A stretch of DNA of 64,000 bases. It comes from Schistosoma haematobium. Taxonomy: Eukaryota > Platyhelminthes > Trematoda > Strigeidida > Schistosomatidae. Positions 46,991 to 57,500 of this stretch are shown piece by piece (positions within the stretch are counted from its first letter, which is position 1; each line of letters opens with the position of its first letter). The stretch covers positions 37,299,523 to 37,363,522 of the forward strand of contig NC_067198.1 of the NCBI RefSeq assembly GCF_000699445.3. The letters run 5' to 3'. The notes below the pieces were generated by a model, which was given only the letters and a program-made list of their open reading frames with translations, made no database searches and was not told the origin of the DNA. Both the position numbers and the translations under genes were made by a program.

Positions 46991-47272
46991 TTATTCAACA
47001 TTATATTTTTGGTACAATATAGAGTTCTCAGCATAAAGTATTTCAACAAGTTTCCTTTTCTTATATCTTGGTCGATTCTGACGATAAATATTGAGTAATG
47101 GCCAGTTAGATGTTAGGAGTTCGGTAATCCACATTTGAATAATGTTCATGCGTTTCAATGCATATTGCCAGCCACCATGATGTCGCTGATTGTACCTTTT
47201 TGTAATCCGTACAGCGAAAGGTTGTAAACTTTTCATAAACGCGCCTGAATAGATTGTGAGCACAGTAGACAT
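46991..47272 (-). CDS. Small basic protein, 93 residues, unknown function (gene X)
   Basis: An uninterrupted frame from ATG at 47272 to TAA at 46991, where the stop overlaps an AATAAA signal (46990-46995). The protein is basic, with HHGGWQYALKRMN and a PRYKKRKLVEIL region. I do not recognise the family. Evidence that it is or was a gene is the paralogue at 51976-52235. That copy keeps the same reading and the same AATAAA position but has a stop and a frameshift. It is head-to-head with a decayed partner starting near 47324, about 50 bp away. Confidence 0.55.
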   Translation of the reverse strand: MSTVLTIYSGAFMKSLQPFAVRITKRYNQRHHGGWQYALKRMNIIQMWITELLTSNWPLLNIYRQNRPRYKKRKLVEILYAENSILYQKYNVE

Positions 47273-47323
47273 AATTATGTGCTAAAACAAACAACAAAAA
47301 CAGATAACTTGATGAAATATCTA

Positions 47324-47370
47324 GATCGGAGGAACAGGTAGCCGAGATATTCAGCCAGGCCGCTCTTTAT
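47324..47370 (+). pseudogene. Decayed start of partner gene Y (left copy)
   Basis: GGAGGAACAGGTAGCCGAGA and ATATTCAGCCAGGC align with the start of the 51906 frame on the minus strand. The ATG there reads ATC here, and the reading stops soon after, so this copy looks dead. Confidence 0.4.
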
Positions 47371-47794
47371 GTTTGTTGAAATAAGTTTAGGTTTGTAAAT
47401 TAATGAAGGCATGAATTGTTATTTTTTTCTTCTGAATTTCATTTATTTTAAGCAATCTGATTAAAGTATGTATGGAGGAAACAGACAAAATTCATTTAAT
47501 TTCACTGTTCTATACAGTCACGTGTAGAATGTGAACATACTTGATATTATGTAATATATAGAGACAACTAATGATATGTGTATAAGTATAACTTTTAACC
47601 ATAACTAAAAAATAGGTACACGAGAAACGAATTTAAACAACAGAAGCAAATATACAAAAATTGAACTTTGGTTAAGAATCAACTAAGTTAATAGAAAGTG
47701 TAAAAATAATTTCTGATAGAGGGTATTAAGTAATTGGATGTGATAACTGGATGCAAGATTTTCCATTAACAAATATCATGGAGATTGTTGAGTT

Positions 47795-48110
47795 TCATTG
47801 AAATTATGGATCGATCTAAGTTGAACCACCACCGAAAACCCAGAAACACTAGATGACCGTCTCTTCTTAGTGTGGAACTCTTCAGTAGTGCTCATTCACG
47901 ACCTCTCACGGAGAAATCGAACACAGGACCCTTGGTCTCCAGCGTGAACGTATAACCTCTAAACCGTCGAGTTCGTATTCAACGGTGTTAATATTTCACT
48001 TTGAACTACATGTACTTCTGAAGAGTCCCATAGTAAAACAAAACGGCCATCCAGTGCTTACAGATTTTCAGCGCTGGTCTAATTATGATCGGTTCATAAT
48101 TTAAATGTAA
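47795..48110. repeat. Two ribozyme-SINE copies head to head
   Basis: The minus-strand copy (about 47975-47795) has an A-box-like GACGGTTTAGAGGTTATACG and a B-box-like GGTCCTGTGTTCGATT. CTACTGAAGAGTTCC and TCTAGTGTTTCTGGG follow. The plus-strand copy (about 47985-48110) has GTACTTCTGAAGAGTCCCAT, AAACGGCCATCCAGTGC and TTACAGATTTTCAGC. Both hammerheads have CTGAAGA boxes but lost stem II or GAAA. Confidence 0.65.
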
Positions 48111-48157
48111 TACCATTGACTTCAAAAATGCAATATGGAAATAGATGAAAAAGACAA

Positions 48158-49443
48158 TATTTATTTATTTTAACACATAAATATTGGTACAAGAGGGCAC
48201 CAAATATATATGCGCCACACAAAACAATGAGAATCCGAAGAGAAAAAAAGAACGTTAACAAACAGATTAGTGTAAGGTGGTGTAATAATAATAATAATAA
48301 TGGGGGAACCGGAAAGGTACAACTAGAAGAAATATTTCAGTTAAGGAAGATACAACCTGTTTTTTATGAAGAAAGTAAAATAAGGTTACAGCAGGATCGC
48401 CACTGGCTTCTATTCTGAGCCATATCTGATAACGTCTCTAGCCACCGTGTAGCACCATCTCTCGGACCCCAGCCAGGGAGTCGTTAAGGTCCAACAGAAG
48501 CCAATCCTTTGCAGCTTTCTTTCATACGACGACACCATGTCATATACTGACCACCTCTCCGCTTCTTCCAACCAGTCCCAAATAATGCACGACGTGGATT
48601 TCTCTGGGACGACACTCGTAAAACATGTCCAAGCCACCGAAGTCGATGTTTCAAGATGGTGACACCAATTGCATTATCGTCTCTGTGCCCGAACACACGA
48701 TGCCTAACCTCTTCATTGCCAACATGGTATTGCCACTGGATGTTAGCAACCCTTCGGAGGCAACGATGATCAAACACAGAGGGTCGTCTAACATCCTCAA
48801 CTCGGAGAGGCCAGGTTTCACAAGCATAGAGCAGAACTGCTCTGACCAACGCGTTGTAGATCCGATCTTATACAGCCAGACTGACATCAAGAAGGCGCCA
48901 AAGATGGCCCAGATTGGCATAGGCCGCTCTGACTTTCGCACTTATGCAGCTACCCAGATACACGAACTTCTCGACTACTTCTATCTGCTCACCATCCAGA
49001 GTGAGTACAGGGTTAGAATCCTGCAAGTTTTGTAAAAGTACACGAATTCATTGACTATTTCTATCCGCTCACTAACTAGTGTGAGTGTAGGATCAGGGTC
49101 CTGCCAGTCTTGTAAAAGTACTTTGGGCTTCGAAGGTGCAAAGCACATACCATACCTACGGACACTGATTGCCAACTGATTAAGTGCAGACTGCATGCCT
49201 TGGGCATTATCGCACAGTAAGACAATATCGTCCGCATACTCAAGGTCAAGAAGTCTTTCTCCAGGCAACAGATCCACACCACCATCACTTACATTCATCA
49301 GAGCTGTTTCCAGAATGTCATCGATGGCAAGGTTGAAGAGGAATGGTGAGATTGGGCAACCCTGTCTAACCCCATTGCTCGAATGGAACAATTGAGAAAG
49401 GTGGTTGTGTGCCTCCACTCTGTATGAGGTTTTTGTATATAGG
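48158..49443 (-). mobile_element. RTE-like 3' part (second inverted pair, left copy)
   Basis: 5'-truncated RTE copy from NTSxRVEAHNHLSQ (49443) through YADD (about 49227-49238) to the tail at 48158. It mirrors 53942-55222 (coordinates sum to 103385 between 48484 and 49443). Both copies share a 100-bp class internal duplication near 49030-49110 and the same deletion before [13 protein letters not shown]. It is dead by frameshift. Confidence 0.85.
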
Positions 49444-50489
49444 ATATATATACGATAACAGTTGCTTTCAGCAGTTAACTACTATTCAGTATCCTGTGAA
49501 ACTTAATAAAAATAACGAATAACATTAATATTCCTATTTACTATTCTCTCCACTATCTCGAGCAAGTTATGATACACGTATACAGCATGTAGTTATCCAT
49601 CAGTTTTTCGGTGTTCGATAAATGTGGGGTATCCGGCATCTTTCTGTCCAGCTAATGAAGTGTAACATATAAGAGTGTAATTTCCACTGAAATTTTTTTT
49701 TATTTGAAGCCCCAAGTTTTACAATATTTGTGGTTCTCTTCCAGTATTTCGGGATACGCTACAATGATATGATCACAGCAACTAGACGTGGATAACTTCA
49801 GGAGCTTGAAATGAAATGTTCAGCAGAAAATACACTAATATGTAGCGCTCACCTACTACATGAATGGAAAACTACTCGAAAATCCTAGATATCATGGGCT
49901 TATTGAATGTTGAAAAATGGACGAATATCCTTATCTATTTACTTTTATAACATAGAGAAACGGAATGAATTTTTCAAGAAAATGTGTAAAAAGCGTAAAA
50001 TCTAATTGATGTAATCACATGATTTAAAGTAATAGTTATTAGTTAGATGACGAAATCAAGTTTAAATCCAAAAAAACAACTACCTAGTCAACTAAACCGT
50101 ACGTTTCATTTTCGACCGTTCAGGTATACATCTAAGAAACATACCACCTTAGCTAGTTTAATAACTGTGATAGTTAAATTTATGAAAGCATGAAGAGCCT
50201 TTCTTTGAATTATAGTGATGACCTCTTGACCAAAAGCCTTAATACCTAATGGTAATTTTTAGTTTTAATTATTTTTGATAATTGAACAGCCACTGTAAAA
50301 TCGCTAAACATTTCACTTGATATCGTCCTAATGTACTTTAGTTTTACTCAAGGAAGATACGTTACCCAGTTGATTAACTTTAGCACTAAGTTTAAAAATT
50401 CCCTTAGTTACTGATGTGTGCTTTTAGAAGATAGGATTAACCCCTAAACATGGACAAATAAACACTTAGTTTACTAACTACTAAATATG
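49444..50489. other. AT-rich intergenic sequence, nothing recognised
   Basis: No exon or repeat identified. Confidence 0.4.
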
Positions 50490-50655
50490 TGATTTCCGAG
50501 GAGTGGTGGTTGAGACATTTGACCAACAGCTACCAAATCTATGGTTTAAACCCGGCCTCATCTACTTAGGTTTGGCGAACCGAATAATATCGGTAGCCCT
50601 TACAGTTAAAGCACGGCTCATCCCCAAATATCTGGTGAATGGGTTAGTGTTGGTT
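50490..50655 (+). repeat. tRNA-like short repeat, copy 2
   Basis: CAACAGCTACCAAATCTATG, CCGAATAATATCGGTAGCCC and GCTCATCCCCAAATATCTGG parallel 21330-21500. Confidence 0.5.
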
Positions 50656-51405
50656 TGTAGATGTAGTTTCTCTTACTTGTATTGATTTCTACTCCGAACT
50701 CAATAAGTTTAGATTGTTTGTAATTGTCTTGAATAAAGCACTGCCTAATCTAAAATTTAGTTATTTATCTTTCGTCATGAATCATGTATGTGGTGTAACA
50801 TGATCCAGTCTGTGTATAGAGTATCGATCTAGCCAGGCGGTCGCATTCGTATAATCGTAATATAACTTGACAAACCGAAAATAATTTTTATTCTCCTGCT
50901 GTTATATCAAATACTTTAGTGAGCAAAAATATGTAACCAATTATAGAGACCTAAATTACTAGTAATAAAGCTTCTGGATAATTATCTTTATTATTTTGTA
51001 GACTGATAACTTAATGCTTGTGTCCCACTGCACACACTCCAGTTCACTAAGTTGAAAGAGAAAAACGTAGTCATACAATTCTATACTTGTTTATAACCAC
51101 ACCCTGATTGAACGAAATAAACCTGTTACTGTAAACAATCACTGCCAGAAAAAAACAGTATATCAGTTTAGAAAAGTGACAATAATTTATATAGCCATAT
51201 AAAAGTGTCTTGTTAAGACTCAATTCCATGTTTACAAGCACTTATTTTATATAAATATAAAGAAGGGCCTAAGAACATAATGAGTGAACAATGTAAATCA
51301 CAAAATCTGAGTAAGCTAATTAGAAGATGATCACTGGTACATGAAAATACATACGAACTAAGGAGAAATATTTTAGGAGTAAACAAGAGGGTAAGAACAG
51401 TTGAT

Positions 51406-51583
51406 TTATTCTTTTAAAATATTTAAAATATCTGTAACGGATTGCAAAACATATTTTGGTCGAAAAAGTTCATCTTCTGGTGAACAGTTTACTTTATCAA
51501 TTAACGCTTGATTAGTGACACCCGTCAGGACGCATACTGTATGCAAACCAAATTTATTCCCAAATGCGATATCAGTATATAAG
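51406..51583 (-). CDS. Phosphatase exon 6 (last)
   Basis: It completes codon AA|C, reads LYTDIAFGNKFGLHTVCVLT, then GVTNQAL and RPKYVLQSVTDILNILKE and a stop. This matches the family C-terminus (TDI..G...GL.T..VLTGV ... PD...S..DL). It is flanked by two inverted RTE copies. Confidence 0.88.
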
Positions 51584-54500
51584 CTAAAAGTTAAAAGGAC
51601 AAATAGAATGAAATATGCAGAATGCAAATTAAAACGTGATGTTTTTTAGTGAACTATGAATAGACTGTAGAGGGGAATAGAATACATAGTCGAATTTCTA
51701 AAAGAGACGAAAAAGAAACATATCTGACCTTTTTTATAACAAATGTGGATATTAATATAAACAAGAAATAGTTTTGACGATATTTTAGACTTATTTGTAA
51801 CGTACATGTTTACATAGACAGTTTTGAGCCAAAATTTATGGTGTAAGAGCCAGTGATATGAATATTGGTAGCCTCCTTGAATATCTGGGTTAGCTGTTCC
51901 TGCCATCTAGATATGTCAACAAGTTATATGTTTTTGTTTTAACACATTATGTATATTAATCGCATAATCTAATATGGCGCGTTTATGAAAAGTTTAAGAC
52001 TTTTCGCTGTACAAGATACAAAAAGTAAAATCAGACATCGTGGTGGCTGGCAATATGCATTGAAAAGAATGAACATTATTCAGATGTCAATTCCTGAATT
52101 GCTGACATTTAACTGGTGATCACTCAATATTTGTCGTCAGGATCGATCAAGAAATAAGAAAAAGAAACTAATTGAAATACTTTTTGCTTTGTGCTGAGAA
52201 TTTTATATTTTACCAAAAATATAATATTGAATAAACCCATTAGTAATAGGTGGTTGCCGAAACAGAGGTAGGTAGGGTGGAGTTTGAACCTACAGGATAT
52301 TGGTTGGACGGCGAATTATTTAAACATGAAACTATCCATTCACGAAAGCCCCAGGATTTAATGGCAACAATTACGACCATTGACGACCGATGACTGCTGA
52401 TCAGTAGCAAGTCATGCCAACTAGGGGCTGAGTTGAATCAACAAGGGTTGACAAACAGATAAAGTAGACGGTAGTACAAGACTAAATGATAGAATTGGAG
52501 CTTGTGCTAATAAGGGGCGGCCAAACCAAAACGTGGCATCAGCCCTTAAAGTCACTAACTCCTAGTCTGAACCAAGTTGGTAGATGAAGACTACTTGGTT
52601 GGGGTCCGTGTGACTATTGTAATAAATGGTTGGAAACTCTTGGTGACATGGCTCAGAATCGATCACAATGGCGTAGGTGTAGATACATTCCGCCTCCCCT
52701 TAAACTGTGAGATTGCTATATAACTTTCTTTCTACTAACCAATTCTTTCTTCCTGTACTATATCCTTATATGCAATCTTTTTTCTTCTACATATACCTTA
52801 CTTTTCTGTGGCCAACGAAGTGACCGCCATCAACGGATTGATATTAGCAAGCTGGTTGCAACTTCTGTTGCAAGTAAGTATCCAACCGAGCTAGTTTCCA
52901 GGCTAGCTACCATTCCACTGAAAAGTATAGATGAGCATTGGTTGCAATTGCATGACGCCATGAAAATGGCGGGTACAGTAAGTTGTGGGTTCGCGAAACG
53001 TCCCGCTTATAAGCACTGGGTTTCTTCTGGTTCCTTACAACTCATTGAAGCCCGTCGGTCTACTCCGGGTGACCGTGAGTTTGACCACAAACAATGACTG
53101 TTACGTAATGAAATTGGGCAAAGCTTGCGTAAGGACCGAGAAGCCTGGTGGTCGAAGCGTGCTAATGAGCTGGAAGCAGCAGCTGCATCTGGTAACTACC
53201 GGAAGCTCTTCCAACTCATCCGAGCCACTGGCAGCAAGAAGTCTGGTGTGAGTGAAACAATCTGCGAGGGTGACGGGATGCCAATCACTGACATCCATCG
53301 ACGTCTTGGACGATGGGCAGAATTTTTCGAAGGGCAGTTCAACTGGCCTGCTGATCCGGCAACATCGGTCAGACTGTCCTGCCCTCCATGGCCGGTGACG
53401 ACTGATCCACCAAATGAGGCGGAAGTCCGCAAGGAACTCCAACTCTTGAAGCGTTACAAATCACCTGGCCCAGATGACTTACCTCCGGCTCTTTTTAAAG
53501 ATGGTGGTGACTTTTTGACTAAGGAATTGACGACGTTGTTTACAAATGTTTGGGAACTAGAGAGTGTACCAACGTCATGGAATGAGTCGATAGTTGTCCC
53601 TATCTTTAGAAAGGGTTCACGTCGTTCCTGCAACAACTATCGGGGGATAAGTCTACTTCCGATTGCGTCCAAGCTATTGGCTTCCGTCATACTTCGTAGG
53701 TTGTTCAAAACCCGAGAAAGATTGACTCACGAGGAGCAGGCTGGTTTTTGTTTTGGTCGAGGATGTATTGATCATATCCTCACCCTCAGCAAATGTTAGA
53801 ACACCGTCATACTTATCAAAGGCCAACAATCGTAGTGTTTCTCGACATCAGGGCTGCCTTCGATTCGTTGGACAGAACTGTTCTCTGGGATTGTCTATTG
53901 AAGAAGGGTGTGCCTGAGAAGTTTATTAACATCCTAAAAGCCCTATATACAAACACCTCAGGCAGAGTGGAGGCACACAACCACCTTTCTCAATTGTTCC
54001 ATTCGAGCAATGGGGTTAGACAGGGTTGCCCAATCTCACCATTCCTCTTCAACCTTGCCATCGATGACATTCTGGAAACAGCTCTGATGAATGTAAGTGA
54101 TGGTGGTGTGGATCTGTTGCCTGGAGAAAGACTTCTTGACCTTGAGTATGCGGACGATATTGTCTTACTGTGCGATAATGCCCAAGGCATGCAGTCTGCA
54201 CTTAATCAGTTGGCAATCAGTGTCCGTAGGTATGGTATGTGCTTTGCACCTTCGAAGCCCAAAGTACTTTTACAAGACTGGCAGGACCCTGATCCTACAC
54301 TCACACTAGTTAGTGAGCGGATAGAAATAGTCAATGAATTCGTGTACTTTTACAAAACTTGCAGGATTCTAACCCTGTACTCACTCTGGATGGTGAGCAG
54401 ATAGAAGTAGTCGAGAAGTTCGTGTATCTGGGTAGCTGCATAAGTGCGAAAGTCAGAGCGGCCTATGCCAATCTGGGCCATCTTTGGCGCCTTCTTGATG

Positions 54501-57500
54501 TCAGTCTGGCTGTATAAGATCGGATCTACAACGCGTTGGTCAGAGCAGTTCTGCTCTATGCTTGTGAAACCTGGCCTCTCCGAGTTGAGGATGTTAGACG
54601 ACCCTCTGTGTTTGATCATCGTTGCCTCCGAAGGGTTGCTAACATCCAGTGGCAATACCATGTTGGCAATGAAGAGGTTAGGCATCGTGTGTTCGGGCAC
54701 AGAGACGATAATGCAATTGGTGTCACCATCTTGAAACATCGACTTCGGTGGCTTGGACATGTTTTACGAGTGTCGTCCCAGAGAAATCCACGTCGTGCAT
54801 TATTTGGGACTGGTTGGAAGAAGCGGAGAGGTGGTCAGTATATGACATGGTGTCGTCGTATGAAAGAAAGCTGCAAAGGATTGGCTTCTGTTGGACCTTA
54901 ACGACTCCTGGCTGGGGTCCGAGAGATGGTGCTACACGGTGGCTAGAGACGTTATCAGATATGGCTCAGAATAGAAGCCAGTGGCGATCCTGCTGTAACC
55001 TTATTTTACTTTCTTCATAAAAAACAGGTTGTATCTTCCTTAACTGAAATATTTCTTCTAGTTGTACCTTTCCGGTTCCCCCATTATTATTATTACACCA
55101 CCTTACACTAATCTGTTTGTTAACGTTCTTTTTTTCTCTTCGGATTCTCATTGTTTTGTGTGGCGCATATATATTTGGCGCATTCTTGTAGCAATATTTA
55201 TGCGTTCAAATAAAATAAAATAAAATATATTGCCATCATTGAATTAACTATTTCTATGAATTCGGTCTTCATCTTGTAGTGCTAATGAGGTATGGCAACT
55301 TAGACTCATGCATATATGTGCCTGGTCCTACGTTGTAGCTGACTGACTGATTGAGTGTTAATAAGTTAGAATGCTAAAGACTGAAAGGACAATAAATTTC
55401 ACTGATATCTAAGTCATGTTGAAATGAGTAAAACAACTCAGAACGCGAAAGGAAATGCAAAGTTTTAGAGTAGTGTCAACGAATAATTAAGACAAAAAAA
55501 AGGCATACTAATTCTGAGTGTGATGATAGTGAAATAGGAACTACGTCATTTAAGACAAAGTATGGACGTAAAATGAAGGTTATTTAGTATACTAGCAGGT
55601 TATATTCGACAATGGCTCTACATTCTTGTGTAAAATAGGTTTTTTGAGTTAATGATACCTGAAAAGGTTTGCTTAGCTGGCGACGTGAATTTTATAGTTA
55701 GTGAAATATACAAACGAATTGTATTAGACCGGATATTTAAGTGAAAGCGGATGAATGTATTCAAATTTCATTACGCATAGTATGCAAAAGAATGGCTATA
55801 ATACTTAGTACACCTAACTAACTTTTGAGGAAATTAACGTGTTATTAAAAACATTATTGTAACGTACTTATCTCCAACCATCACAGTTTTTGAAGGGTCC
55901 AATTCGCAATATTGGCAGAGTAGATCAAACATAGGTTTATGTGGTTTTCCAAATACAACAGGCTCCTTTCCTGAAGCAACTTTGAAAGCTGATACGATAG
56001 ATCCAGTACCTAGAAATATCAATCAGAAACAGGATTATATATGAAGGAATTATGGACTGGTAAGTGGTCACGAAACAACTTAGTAAGGACCAAGCAGTTT
56101 TACGCCTTCCTAGATCGCGATTTACAGATTTCGCCTGATTCCAGTCAAATTTGTAGTGATTAGTAATAAGACTGAGATAGCACCTAAGTTTGTAGATTGT
56201 ACTTCTGACTTTAGGTTAACCAGTGAAAGTTGGAGGAAACTCGAACTAATTATTATTTCTTCGTCATCCTGTCTATTAGACTAAGAAACTTTGTCAATTT
56301 GTCATAAAATACGTAGGAATCTAGAACAAATATGACAAACAATTACATCGCTAACAATTAAACCATAAGAAACAAATCTATGTTAAGGTATCATCTTGTT
56401 AACCAAAAGCTTTATAAGACATTGTATTTAGAAGGAATATTTGGATAGAAATTTAATTGGAGAACAAAATACTGCCAAAATTCAAAGTTAGTTTTCCATT
56501 TTGGTGTCGTTGAGGTACTTGTCATCGGAAATTCATTATTATCTGTTTTGTGATGGACTACTGGCTCATTTGTTAGATAAATGGAGGTGCTGAATTAGGT
56601 TTTATTGTTGTACTGATCACTGAATTTCCCGAATAAGATAAACACGTTATTGTCACAATACACAAAAAATGTTGGGATACACTACATTCGGTAAGACTAT
56701 AATTTATGGGCGAACCAATCAGACTTACGATAACATCTTAGATTCCGGCGCGAAATTCTTTGTACATTTGTCTGAGTAACGTCTGGGTATTTTAGCTGAT
56801 GTTAGTGCGTGATGAAAACCCTAAATCTAATTTCTAACGTTAACCATCAACTGTAAATCATAATTCTAGTTTCTCACACTGGTTTATAACCCTCATTTAT
56901 TTCTAGTTATTTGGTGGATACTGACAGTGAGCTTCTGGAAAAGGTTCAGAGAACAGCAACTAAGCTGATTCCCGGAATAGCGAAGCTTCCGTATGAAGCT
57001 CGACTGGCCAAGCTGAAACTTTTCCTGTCCTCACATCGCAGAACTAGAGGCGACTTGATTACAGTTTTCAAATTGCTTAGTGCCAAATTTGCACCTGATA
57101 TGCCCTCATTTTTTCTTGTCTTCCAAAACAGAGAATTTACGAGGACACTCCGAAAGAGTTCACAAGCCCAGGAGAAATTACTTGTCAGTTGACTATCGAC
57201 ATTCCCATCGAATCATCAACGAGTGGAACTCATTACCTCAGCACGTGGTTTAGGCTCCATCCGTCGATTGTTTCAAAAGAAAGTTTGATCAGCTGAGGGA
57301 CCACCATTGCCAGGACTAACACAGGCCATCAAGCCTCCTGTCCTTCCAAAACTGAAACTTTTAAGGTCACACTGGCGTCGCTCAAGGGTCGTCAATAAAT
57401 TAGTCTCACATATATGGCTTAATAACACTAAAGCATTATAACGGATGTCAGTTTGTGACGAAGAACCTTACTTTAATCCTTAACCCTAACTTCCAACTCT

